Source: Gnetum montanum
Taxonomy: Eukaryota; Streptophyta; Gnetopsida; Gnetales; Gnetaceae
Direction of reading: 5' to 3'
Assembly (NCBI GenBank): GCA_015680685.1
Contig: MNCI01009068.1
Span: 57,443 to 121,442, forward strand
Length of the DNA stretch: 64,000 nt
Part shown: in pieces, positions 34,355-46,055 of the stretch
Layout: every line of letters starts with the position of its first letter
How positions within the stretch are numbered: the stretch's first letter is position 1
The notes under the pieces: model-generated
Seen by the model: the letters and a program-made list of their open reading frames with translations, nothing else
Database searches by the model: none
Told to the model about the DNA's origin: nothing
Position numbers and translations under genes: made by a program

Positions 34355-36884
34355 GACTGCAAACAAGGAGTTATGGTCCAACTTTAGTCAGTATGATGTG
34401 AACATATATTTTACTCTTAAATAATATTGTTTAACCTTGCCAAATTCCTTTGTGGTGACTTTTGGCATAATTATCTTCCGTCAGATTCCTTGAAAATTTT
34501 TGAATTAGAGATTATGTTTACTCTTCTCAGTTGTGGGAATATTTGTATAACTTCCTTTGTTGTTCCAGGGTAGTCTTTTATGACAATAATAGTTGTTATC
34601 CAAGTGGTTTCTGAACTCGCAAACTGTTGGACATGCATACTTGGCCAATTTTCTCACTTATCTCCTTGGTTCACACTTTCCAAGATTCCTTATTGAAATT
34701 TTCTTCGATATCCGGTTATTACCACAAATAATTCATCTCAACAGGAATTCAAACAGGTGTCGTTAGACTGTAAAATAATTTGCAGTGATCGTGCATTGTG
34801 TTGCAATGCGAAAACAAACAATGTCTTTGTCATTGTCACTTACGAATTCACTAATGCTATGATCTTTGGGAATTGACATAGGTAGCAATTTATTTCAGGT
34901 GCAATTATATTCCAAACTTTAATGATGTAAGCTCTTTTCTTATGTACGTTTCCTTAGCACAACTTACGACAAAGGTCAAGCAGATTCTTGATCCTGAGAT
35001 ACTTTACCATAATTTTAAAACTATCAAGCAGATGGTTCTTCTGAGACATTACTTTTTATAACTATGAAGCAGATGGTTAATCAGAAGCTAATATTTTTCT
35101 TGTCTAAGATTTATAGTTTTTGGCTTCGTGATTTCCCCAGAATCTGTTCATATGCCTTGCATCCATAGCAAGGTACCGTTTTGAACCAGCATTGTAGAGT
35201 TTGATTCAAAATATTTGTGGGTCTATACTTGTGGCGCATCATGTACAAGGTTGTTATGAGCGATATGCATTATCTACTTTTGGATGGCAATGCCTTCAAC
35301 AATGATAATCCTGTTATCATGCAGTCATTTTTCCCAGTGTTTAGAAAGATCTAGTCATGGTTTTGGTACGTTGTGATGAAATTGAATTGTTAGCATGGAT
35401 TGGGAAATCTGCGTTTAATTGCAACGTTTGGGATTAACTGTAGATGAACACCGATATGTTTTGAAATGGGATCAGTGTAGGTATATTTTTAATTTTATTT
35501 TTTGAGAAGTTAATCAAGAGTTAAAAGCAACATAAATTTGTATGCAATTAATCATACTTAAAGAATAGATAAACAAGGAATTTCATTAATAATAGTGAAA
35601 TAATCACGAGATTCTGCAACTGGATGCGTCCTATTTGTTCCGCCATATGAGTCTTAATCAATTACTTGAATTTTACGCTTGATTTTACTGATTTATAGCC
35701 CAATTTTCTAGATTGCCTTGCTCAGGAGCAAGGCTCAAGACCTTGCCTTTGTTTTGATTTTTTGGACACTGATTGTTATCGCATGAAATATAGGATACAT
35801 TCTGACATGTTCATTAGAAAAGCTTGATGATTTGTCCTACTAGATTTCTTTGACAAGCTAAAAAATGATTTTTTAATGTGTTACAAGCTATGAAACTTAA
35901 TTCAATAAAATAAAATTTCATTTCAATCTCATCAAAAGCAGGTAGAAAAGCCGTATCCACCTGTAATTTCTAATGATTTTTTAATGTGTTCCAATATGAA
36001 ACTTATTTCAAAAAAATAACTTGATTCTAATCCTATCGAATCAGGTAGAATAATGAGATGCACTTATTATATGCATATGTTTAGAATTTTTTGCGATACG
36101 AAGCCTTCACAATGCATGAGAGTTCATTAGATATTTCTTTTATATTAGAATAATTATAGTGAAATATAATAATGCCTTAAGAGTGTGAAAACAACAAGCT
36201 AACTATTTGAGATAGAAGAGAATATGAAGAAAAAGTTTAATTGATTTAGGATGTCTTTTCAAATTTTCATCCTTACCATAAATCCTGGAAAATTCTCTCT
36301 AGAATAAGAAATAAGATCAAGACTTGCCCTTGTTTAGAAGTGCTATCCTAGAGTTTTCACTTTTTATTAAAGGATTTTTTATAAAGTGGAGCACAATTTC
36401 TCTAAAAACAAAAGAAAGCATCAATCAAACGTAATAAACAAATAACAACAAAAGATGATAACTTCTCTGATTTAAGCCTTGAAAATGAAAACAAAAATAA
36501 AAACAAAGTAATATGGTAAGAAATAAATTAATTGTTTAGGTTTTAGTCGAAGGTTTATTACTTGAAGTTATAACTAAAAAGCAAGATCTTCAAGAATTTG
36601 ATATTTATGTTCTTAAGGGAAAACATGGTTATGCTCTTACTACTAGAAAATGATTGTACTTCAAAGCTTCCAAATAGAATGGAGAACACATGATCGAAGA
36701 CATTTTCAAATACAAAGAGAGGAAGTAGGCAAAGCAAGTTCATCACCAATAATGATATCATTGATATTTGATTGAAAGTTGTTGCAAATACTATATGTCC
36801 ATTTTTAAGCATGTTATGCAATTGGACATTCAAAAAAAAAAAAAAAAACCATGTGAAAATGAAATAAGTGAAACATAGGTACAC
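34355..36884. other. ADF 3' flank, no further gene
   Basis: AT-rich. Includes an imperfect tandem duplication at about 35868-36052 (unit about 105 bp, shared core AATGATTTTTTAATGTGTT) and a run of A near 36832. No gene seen. Confidence 0.5.
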
Positions 36885-36995
36885 CCCAAGATTTATAGAA
36901 ATTTATAACTCAATGCTACCTAGTAGAATTGAACTTGTGATTTGGAGTTACTAGGCCAAGGCTTGTACCATTAGGAAGACCTTGTTGTATAAAAC
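36885..36995 (-). mobile_element. SINE, family S2, copy b
   Basis: On the minus strand it reads CCTAATGGTACAAGCCTTGG, then AAGTTCAATTCTACTAGGTA and GCATTGAGTTATAAA, matching copy a (5298-5399) over the box B and tail. Confidence 0.65.
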
Positions 36996-37239
36996 ATCAT
37001 AAAAAATATGAATTTTTTAAATGTAAAAACTTTTCAAATATCTTCTATTTTTCTCATCCAAAAGTGTGTGATAATTGCATTTTCTAGGCCTTATTGAATT
37101 TGTTATGAATATAACCATTCTTGGTAATAATCTTTTATGCAACTTTGGAGTTGAAAGGAGAAACAAATTTGCCATCATTCCAAAAGATATCTAAAAAAGT
37201 TTGTTGCAAACTATTATCAACTATAAATAAACTATCAAG

Positions 37240-37490
37240 ATCATAAATCAATTTTCTAAAAAATTTTATTCTCTTTCTGTTAAGATCATAGACGCTAGAA
37301 TCCTCCTTCCATGTAATCCATCATGATACTTATAAAACTATAGTGATTCCAAATTTGCTCCAAGTGGTGCACAATCTGAATAAATGAGTAACCCAAGCTC
37401 CTTCATTGAAAGAAAGCCACCATGCACTAATTTGCTTAAGCATATCTTTTGAAATTGTAATATAATTATAATTCCAAAACTTACCAATCA
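37240..37490 (-). other. Possible coding remnant, unidentified
   Basis: The minus strand has a protein-like run (contains KQISAWWLSFNEGAWVTHLF and LCTTWSKFGI) with a stop downstream. I do not recognise a family. It may be a scrap of a transposable element. Confidence 0.2.
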
Positions 37491-37609
37491 TGCATTATAT
37501 CTTCCAAATTTGTTTACTAAAGAACCAAATACATAAATTAACACTTTAAATAAAAAAGAAACATATATAAGGAGGGTTATTAAATAGAGTTCTTTGTTTA
37601 AATAAAAAG

Positions 37610-37786
37610 ACATGGATTTAAAGAATCATCACCAAGAGGCTCAATGCTTACCTCACCAAGGCAGGGTTCTAGAAGGGCTCTAGATGAGTGAAACCCTAAT
37701 CTCTTTCAAGTGGCTCTACCTAGACTTGAATCAAGATCTTATGACTTCACAAACAAGCACCTTACCATCACTCCAAGCAGTGGTCC
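37610..37786 (-). mobile_element. SINE, family S1, second long copy
   Basis: On the minus strand it begins AGGACCACTGCTTGGAGTGA and shares the whole layout of the 6746-6909 copy, including the GCATTGAGCCTC segment at the 3' end. Probable target duplication TAAATAAAAAG (37599-37609) / TAAATAAGAAG (37787-37797). Confidence 0.75.
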
Positions 37787-37834
37787 TAAATAAGAAGGGT
37801 GTTGAAACCTAGAATAATTGAAACATGCATTGTT

Positions 37835-37903
37835 TAATCAAACTCATGACTTAAAGCTTCCAAATCAAGAGCATTTACCATTAGGCTAACACCTCATTGT
37901 TAA
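37835..37903 (-). mobile_element. SINE, family S2, copy c
   Basis: Minus strand: GAGGTGTTAGCCTAATGGTA matches the head of copy a (GAGGTGTTAGCCAAGTGGTA). A diverged box B (CATGAGTTTGATTAA) follows. Confidence 0.6.
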
Positions 37904-37980
37904 AAAAACTTGGATTTACTAATTAATAAATAGAAATTATGTATTGTAGTACCATCCATAACTTGCATATTAGTTCTTTG

Positions 37981-38844
37981 TGATGAATCGTGATTCATCA
38001 GGCTGCGATATCAGCCCCTGATATCGGATCCACGATATCGGGTACACAATATCGTAACCCAAATAACGATATCGAATACACAATACCGTGACTCCTGTGT
38101 GAGCCTATAAATACACATGTAGGCACACGAGAGGAATCAGTCTTTGAGTTTGGAAATAGTTAGTTTTTCAGTTAGTTTTAGAAGTTAGTTCATTTCTTAA
38201 TTTCTCTCAACCCTTTCACCCAGTGCATGCTCGCAGTGTGATGATTGTAATTGTACGACATCCTTTATTTAAGTGTGATGTACTTGGACACACACATGAA
38301 CGAAAATAAAGATCAAGATTACTTCATCATTACAACATTCACTTAGTTTAATTACTTAATTTTAATTGTTATTAAACGCGAAATGAGTACAACTTAATCA
38401 TGAGCATCTACATATGACTACTTGGTATCCTAGTAGCGTACTCGGGCCATGCGCTTGGTAATCCTAATGGTAGTCGTGCACAACGCCTAAGATGTGTACG
38501 GATGATTAAGGAACAGATGCTCATTGCACTTAGGCTAGCTTAGATTCTCTCTCCCTATCTCCTCTTAGCATAGCTCTCTCTCTCCCTTTTCCCTCATAGC
38601 TTAGCTAAGATTATTTTCCATTGCCTTCAGGAGTAGCATTAGTATAGGAACACATCATACACCTCACTCTGAACTAAACCATATGTGACAAAGCAAATAC
38701 TAGTCCAAGTGAGAAGATAGCAAACTGTGATCAACGAGTAACTATCTAGATACCTCAACTAGCCCGTTTGTGGAGTTCGACTAGATCGTGTGTGAAACGC
38801 TCATATTCGTATGGTTAAGTGTAGGGGTACCTCGCCACTCATCA
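37981..38844 (+). repeat. 5' LTR of element C
   Basis: Opens with the palindrome TGATGAATCGTGATTCATCA, then four exact GATATC sites (38007, 38020, 38034, 38068) with two near-matches, then TATA box CTATAAATA (38105-38113). Ends CGCCACTCATCA. Confidence 0.93.
38007..38095 (+). promoter_or_regulatory. GATATC palindrome array in the U3 of element C
   Basis: Six positions spaced 10-20 bases apart carry GATATC or a one-base variant (ATATC, ATACC). The array ends about 10 bases before the TATA box. The same layout is in the 3' LTR (46084-46160), where some sites differ by transitions. Confidence 0.7.
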
Positions 38845-38845
38845 T

Positions 38846-38864
38846 TGGCACCGTTGCCGAGGAC
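38846..38864 (+). other. Primer-binding site of element C
   Basis: TGGCACCGTTGCCGAGGAC, one base past the LTR. It differs at two of the first 18 positions from the complement of the plant tRNA-Asp(GTC) 3' end. Confidence 0.8.
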
Positions 38865-38982
38865 AGTGCTAGTTATCTAGATTAGTTATATCATACAAGA
38901 TCGCTGTAACAAGTATTAATGATATATCATTTAGAAAAGAAATTAAATTAAATTCAATTAAATCACACACAAAGTTACAACC

Positions 38983-41020
38983 ATGTCTCTCTCACAAGAC
39001 TATGATAACGCAACAACCAGTAAGGCAATTCATTGGAGAACCAACGAGTCATATAATGATGAAGATGAAGTTTGGAGTACTCAATCTAATGTAGGGATCT
39101 CCTATGAACATAGACGAAGACAACATCATCCCAACTCACAAAGGCATCACTTACCGAGTGACAATGAACCCCTATTGGCCACTAAGAGCCTAACACAAAT
39201 ACAAGAGGTTGTTCGAATATCCCGCAGGCATTGCAAAGAGAGTCGTCTACCTAGGCTCGATTTGAACAACTTTCCTAAGTTTTCCAGAGGCTATGATTTA
39301 GACCCACAACATCATCTATAAGCCTTCCATGATGCTTGTGTATGGAAAAATATTGATAATGGGTGGCAAAAACTTAAGCTCTTTCCTATGACACTTGTTG
39401 GCCAAGCAAAAGTATGGTATAGGTCCTTAAAACCAAAATCAATCCGACGTTGGCCAACAATGCTAGAACTATTTAATAAAAGATATCAAACCTATGCGAG
39501 AGTGTCAGCCTTGAGGAAACAAATCCAAGAGTGGAAACAAGCACAACATGAACCCTTGGACATGGCCTTAGAAAGATATTATACATTGTTAAACAACTAC
39601 CCAGACCATGAGTTCTCCAAGGAAAGGCTAATGTATCATATCATAGATGGGCTCCGTAATGAAACAAGGGAGACCCTAGGGATGTATGCTCGAGGTCAAC
39701 TATATGAGCTACGAACCCATCAGTTCCAAGAGCTTATCAAGCAAGTAGCAAAAGCAGAAGGAGAAATGGCTAAATGGGAGAATATTGAAAAATCTCAACA
39801 GGCCCAAAACCTTAAATCAACAAGGGCCCATGATAATAAAGAGGAGAAATCAACTCATCTCAAGGAGGTGGAACCATCTTTGCCAACACTACAACCATTG
39901 GATGAACTTGAGGCAAAGATCAATAAGATGATGGAATGGATGCATAAAAAATGCGAAGAATATGCCAACAATATTGGAGGTAGAGTCATGACGAACCAAG
40001 AAGTAGGACAAAATATCCTTAGACAATCGAAAAGAAGGGTTGAAAAAAAATAAGAGCTCAATTACCAATGATACGTATTAATGCAACATTTTCCTGTATG
40101 ATCACCCCAAGGGACAATGTCCAATCTTGTCACATTTACAGGAGCATTGGGGAAGAGTGTTACATCTAGAGTTTGTATAGAAATACTGTGTTCGATCATA
40201 GTGGCAACAATCCTAGTCATGGGGGAGGCCACCCTCAAACTAGGTACACCCTTCATACCATCCAAACCTAAGTGCTTATCAAGTTCAACATCCTGTTTCC
40301 CCAACTGGGTCAACATCCTCTATCTCACCACATTATTATTATTCTCCTCAATATTATCAACCCATATCCTCTCCAACAGGACCACCACCTCATGTACATT
40401 ATACTTCTCCTCAATTTCAGCATTCTCATCCTTCACCTCCTTCTACATCGCCACTAACTATACTAGAAGGGTTTACACCATAGCAGCAACCCACGAATAT
40501 TACTTGTGCTTCTGCTAACAACAGCAATGGGAACTCTCCTCAACATTGAAGACGCCCCTTCTTTTGGCATGGTCGAAAGAAGGGATAGCATAATTCTAAG
40601 CCCACTGCATTCTCCAACTCAGAACAAGTTCAACACTGTGGTGCATCTTCCTCTTCGAACCCAACGCCTCATGTTACCTTATCAGGGCCACTACTCAATA
40701 TTCCAACAACTAGGCGGCCCAATGAATATAGCCACATGGGGAGACATGTTGATCCTTGCATACCATTTTACGATCACGGGTGCCATAGTGGGTCAACCAC
40801 TCATCAATTGAATACATCATATAAATTGCCCCACTATGCTTACTATAATCAAGTGTGTGAACCCCACTCAGGGTACGTTCCAACCACCACATCAAAAGAC
40901 ACCCAGTGGTTCGAATATGATCAGATCCCAATACGTCCAACATGCAAGGATCCCAACTTTTCATTTATTAATCCTTGCCATACTCAATTGTTTAGTTATG
41001 GGGGATACCCCCCATTCTAA
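38983..41020 (+). pseudogene. gag polyprotein of element C
   Basis: Same architecture as B. A disordered N-terminus is followed by the LPRLDLNNFPKFSRGYDLDP core (stop at 39318). The open frame 39388-40053 carries LVGQAKVWYRSLKPKSIRRW, the helical capsid-like region (ERLMYHIIDGLRNETRETLG) and a coiled-coil linker. A knuckle region with FLYDHPKGQC follows, where the second Cys is replaced by Phe. The Pro-rich tail ends SYGGYPPF at 41020. It is interrupted only a few times. No protease is fused or downstream. Confidence 0.85.
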
Positions 41021-42972
41021 TAACAAGCAAGATTAATAAATATTTTTCATTTTTTTTAATTTTGAAAATTTTTTTTTTTAGTTTTTCACTTTTCAACTTA
41101 TTGTTTGATCTTTTTGCCTTTTTTTCTTTTTACCTTTTTATAAGTAATCTCATCTAAGAATAAAAAACTCATGTGATTATTGGTCAAGGTGTTGTTTTAT
41201 GCTATCAAGTCTTAGGTAACTAATTATTTGGATAGAGAGCCCACAACATCCACCGACCCATTCTATTAATAAGAGGTTCTACCCTAGGTACAATAATATT
41301 CCTAATCATTAAAACTTAAAGTAATTTTGTGTTATTGTACCCAGAATGAAGAAGGATGGACCAAGAGGGAATGGTTAGGGTGTGACATCAAGGGGACTTG
41401 TGGACTCTCTTTGGAAACATCTGTAGGAGTTATAATGTAGCTTGCTTGTACTAAGATCCTTGTAGATCTAATGAAAAATGGGAGTAAGAGTAATTAAAAG
41501 GCACTCAACTAGAAAAAAATAATAATGCTAATCTAGGGGGTCCCATTGGAAAGACATGCACCCATGCCCAAAGGTAGGCAGATTCTCTGGATTAAGCAAT
41601 TCATCAAAAAAAAAACACGATGAGTGCCACAAAGCAAAATCACTCCTCCCTTGAACAAAACGCCAAGTGATCGTACACCTTGCTGTCATGGTGCTCTTAT
41701 GGTGGTCCATCATTGGATGAAGTAATGCAATGTCATTGATCAAAGGGATGGACTTGGTCCTGATTTTAAAGTGACGGGTTAATGACACATTAATCATGCC
41801 TTACACTAAGGATTCATTTTGCCTTGGGCCAGTTACCTCGTGTCCTGCTCTCTGCAAACCCTTCTGCGATTCACCTCACCTCGCTGTTTGTGTAATTGTG
41901 ACTTGTGGCTTAGGTAGCATGGGATTCATATCTCATCACGGTGATATCTACATGTGTGTGTTTTGTGAGATCGGTGTGGATTACATTTAACCCTTCTAGT
42001 GCCTACAGACATTTTAAGGTGTGGTTATGCAAGGGCACTATAGGTTGGAATCTACTTTGGGGAGGACCCACTTGTGTAACCCTTGTAATTTGCACTCGTA
42101 ACACATATCCCGCACATCATCTAATACCCTCCAAGTATTACCAACATTCTTCTTTCCTTTATCATCCTTCCGGTTCAAATGTTCCTATGAGCTAACACGT
42201 GTCCTTTTTCCTCATACTCTTCATAACTTTCATTGTCAGCTTTTACACCATTATATTTTTTGTGCCTTCATGACTAGTTTATATTACCCTGGACCCTTTA
42301 CATTGACCTAAAAGTCCTCAGTTTATACCTTGGAGTTTCAAAAATTTATAGATTTTTCCAAGTACCCTATTTCTGATAGGACCTGATATCAGGTCCCCGA
42401 TATCAAGTTGACTACAATATTGAGTCCCCGCTAGTAGGTATGCAATATCGTGTCCTTAAAATCTATATATATGGACCCCCCTGCGAATGTCAACATCATT
42501 TACAACTATTCACATGGGAGAGTTTTTCAAATTTTCTTCTACGACTTGTGATTGCGCGCATCTCTTGTTCCAATAATCATAACTCGCTCGCTAGCGCTCC
42601 AAGTTTCATTCTATCTAAACCTGCTTGAACCCAGAGTGTTCAGCTTAGTTGTGGGGGAGGGGTACACGCTGAATTACATATAAATTTTTTGAAATTCGTC
42701 ATCACCCAAAGGACACTATCAAGGGTAATTAGTTATAAAAATAATAAACATGTGCCAAAAATAATTTCATCTCCTTATTTATACTAGGAAATTAAATTTT
42801 GAAGCCACCTAAGCAAAGTGGACCAAATATTAAAACCTTTTGGGGACATTTCCAGAAAAATTCCTAACTTTAAAATCACATAGAATAAGAACGAATTCAT
42901 TAAGGTAGAAAGTAAGGTATAACTTAACTTTGGTAAGCAACCTTACTAATGATTGGCCCCATGTGATTGCAG
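41021..42972 (+). other. Intron-like spacer of element C
   Basis: Begins with T-rich tracts, is colinear with element B's spacer, and ends ATGTGATTGCAG directly before ATGGCCCC. A 64-codon frame (41796-41990) is also open in B. It holds an extra block (about 42200-42800) with palindromes and a TATA box that B lacks. Confidence 0.6.
42381..42660 (+). promoter_or_regulatory. Internal promoter-like block of element C
   Basis: TGATATCA (42384-42391), GATATC (42399-42404) and AATATC variants are followed by CTATATATATGG (42463-42474), repeating the U3 layout about 500 bases before the second ORF. Element A has a weaker counterpart (GATATC at 27066, CTATATACA at 27149). Both then share GGGAGA-TTTTTCAAATTTTC and CTTAGTYGTGGGGG. 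I infer a second promoter for the downstream ORF; no direct evidence. Confidence 0.45.
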
Positions 42973-44653
42973 ATGGCCCCAAGGTGTGGACAATAAGAAG
43001 GTCCCTCTCAAGGTGCGTCTAAGCGACCCAGGAGAGGTAGAGGACAGGCACCTACTGAACAACATACAAAGCAAGAGGCCCAATCCTTCAGTATCCATCA
43101 AGAGACTCCTATTGTTGTACAATCGGAACAAGTAGAAGGTGGAGCTGTTGCTGTGTCTGAATAGGGACAACACCTCACGTTGCCCCTGGAGTGTGTTTAA
43201 GCCATCCGTGAAAGGTCCATATCAACTGTAGTGATCGTGGAATTGAACTTCGGACCCTTCACGAAATTCACTCCTAAGGCCGTTAGGGACCAACACAAAG
43301 GGTTCCCATTATGGCCTATCCTCTCCGAAAGCAGTGCTTGGTACTTGGGAGAAATGTACCAATTTTGGCACAATAAAGAAGAAGGCACCATGGTTGACAT
43401 TGGTGGTGTGTCTATTGATTTTTCTACCAAGGCCATTTCAGAAATGTTAAACCTTTCGAATACGGGGCCAAAAGTTACTCACCTATCCACTCACTCCAAT
43501 GCTAATGCACGAAAGGTTTGGTTGGATAGGGTGTACGATAAGGAAGATAAGATATATGGAGAATTGACGTTGGAAGAAAGAATCTACTTCAAGATTGATA
43601 CTTATCACATCTTCCCCACAAAAGGATTAAATAAGATTTCAACATATGTGGCAAGAGGAAGCACAATATTGATGGGAAATGTTAATGCTAACCTGCCCCA
43701 TCTATATATCATGGAGATCTTAAGGCAGTTCGAAGAATGCAAGACATGGAAGTTCACGTTGCCCTTCCCTTGTCTCATAAGGAAGCTGTGGAAGCATGCT
43801 GGAATTCTGGGGTACACTAATGATGTCCCCAGAAGAGCCTAAAATGCTTCATTTGCTGAACTGTTGAAGCCACCAACTCCAAGAAAAAATGCTGGTGAGA
43901 CACTAGAGCTAGAGCAAGAGCAAGAATAAGAACAAATGGTGGGGCCCACTGCAACTTAAACTACAGGGCCTAGCCAACTCCCAAGCTCAAGGCCCAATCG
44001 ACAACAAGAAGCAGGGCCCAACATAAGCTAGCTAGACCAACCATCGTCACCGTAGGATTATTGACCATCGATGAGCCATCTTAGGGCCATCACTGAGACA
44101 ATCAGTTGGGGGAGTCGTGATGATGCTAATATCTTCCGTGTGATCGATGATACCCTACATCCCACTGTCTCTATAGATCGCGCATGGGGTGAGGTTTCCA
44201 TTCAGATAGGAGGAGGGGAGACTTATTGGTCACAACAGATTTCAAGGAATGCTGCATCCTTTCAGGTGCAACTCGAGACTGGTGAAGGGGCCACAGTGGT
44301 GTTCATGCAACACTAGGATGCAGCAGGAGTCATAAAAGTGGTTGCAAACCACATCAAAGAATCCTTCAACATTCCTATTGTGCCATCAGCAGACTTCACT
44401 GGAGCACGTTATGCTCAAACATTGGCTAATCCCTCAATGACTCCTACGGAGCATGAGAATGTGCTTGATCAGTTGCTACAAACAGGACAAGTGATGATGT
44501 CCTTGTTCAACATCTCACAAGATGTCATGACAGCATAATTAGACCTCATCTCTACCAAGGGAAAGCTAGTAATGGCAGAGATTAGGGCCGAGCACATAGA
44601 AGCAGAGTTAGCAAAACTCCAAGAGAGGCTCGTAACCCTACAAGCTACACAGC

Positions 44654-44746
44654 AGGACCCCTCTCAATTCATTCCCACAGACCAACTAGACATCTTCAGN
44701 AGGACCCCTCTCAATTCATTCCCACAGACCAACTAGACATCTTCAG
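44654..44746. other. Assembly join: 46 bp repeated across an N
   Basis: Bases 44654-44699 and 44701-44746 are identical (both start AGGACCCCTCTCAATTCATT), with one N between. Looks like two overlapping contigs joined without merging. Confidence 0.9.
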
Positions 44747-45398
44747 GACTAAGTAGCTCAACAAATTATTGGTGGAAAATAATAGAGTGGTGGAGGACAA
44801 AGTGAAGGCTAATTAGGATGCCTCCAAGGCACAAGTGCAAACCTACACGCATGCTAAGGCATTCAAAGCCTTACAAGAGGAGAATAAACAGCTTGTTGTT
44901 GATGATCTTCGATTGATCGAGATGGAGAAATAGGAGAATGTTCTCAAAGAAAACTTTCAACAAGTACGAGAACAATTGATCGGGTTCAATCAAGATATGA
45001 ACCGTTTGGCCAGAGAAAATCAAACCCTCTCAATGGAGAAGGTATGCACAATCCGTTAGAAGATGGCCATCGAAATAAGCATGTGGCAAAACGAGGCCAA
45101 GTGGCACGAAATGTTAAAGGAGCATTTCTGAGACTAGGTGGGGATGTATAAGCAAATCATTGAGAAGGAAATCCATATGGACAAAGCCTACATCAATGCT
45201 TTCAATGCTCAACACATTGATTGGTGGGCCATATTGGATACATATGCATTTTCCCACTCAGTAGAACTTAACAGCTAGCACTTGTAGATTCAAGATCTTA
45301 TAGAGTACATGGAATTGAAAAACCTACGGTATGCCAATCTAGCCATGTTGACAGTAGGGCACTCGAGGATAGAGCTTGAGGGACAGATAGCAACCACC

Positions 45399-45482
45399 TA
45401 TGCCAAATATGAAGCAGAATTTGCAGAGCACAAGAAAACNTTATGCCAAATATGAAGCAGAATTTGCAGAGCACAAGAAAAC
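45399..45482. other. Assembly join: 41 bp repeated across an N
   Basis: Bases 45399-45439 and 45442-45482 are identical (both start TATGCCAAATATGAAGCAGA), with an N at 45440. Same type of artefact as at 44700; it inserts extra bases into the second ORF. Confidence 0.9.
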
Positions 45483-46055
45483 GTTGCAGATGCTAGATTT
45501 GCAAATTCTGAACTTGAGGTGGTTAAAACAAGCTACCAAGGACAAAAAGATGTCATAGTGGACTTGGCTCGATAGCTCATAGATTTTCAAGAGTACAAAG
45601 ACAAAGCTAAAGCTTACAAGGAGGAACGACAGTTATTTGCGGCCTGGTACGTCAAAGCAAATAAGATGTTCCTGCTACTACCGTGTCCATGGGAGATGCT
45701 AACTCCATCAAACATTGGAGCATCAGCATGGATGGCAGAGGATCCCCTAACGAAAGAGGAAAAGCTCCAAGCACTACTTCAACATCATCAAATTCTAAAA
45801 ATTAGAGCACAAGACAAAGGGAAGCAACCCATGGAGGAGCCACCACCACCTAGAACCACATGAGTTCCACAAAATTTTGTAATTTTGTGATTTTTCATTT
45901 CTTGTGTTGTGTCCCAATTTTTTACTATTAAGTTCTTCACTATGGCATGAATAAGTTCCCTATCAGTCAATAATCCCATACCTATCCACTATGTAATCAA
46001 TGGGACTTGTTCTCATTTTGACTCGAGGATGAGTTTTCATTCAGTTGTGGGGGTA

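Larger units (their letters stand above)
42973..45863 (+). pseudogene. Second ORF of element C (plant transposon-protein domain)
   Basis: Frame opens ATGGCCCCAAGG after an acceptor-like GATTGCAG. The N-terminus has a basic stretch (SKRPRRGRGQAP). The open part 43231-43842 is the 'putative plant transposon protein' domain, with AWYLGEMYQFWHNKEEG, GVSIDFSTKAISEMLNLSN, LTLEERIYFKIDTYHIFPTK and FPCLIRKLWKHAGILGYTND. After about 44050 long charged, coiled-coil-like segments follow; the end is PPPPRTT, TGA at 45863. Stops in the N-terminus fall at CAA/CAG-type positions. Two short duplications flank Ns at 44700 and 45440. The protein's role is unknown. Confidence 0.8.

Noticed and set aside
40117-40518. 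133-residue + strand ORF in element C
   Set aside because: Out of frame with the Pro-rich gag tail; it is a frame shadow.
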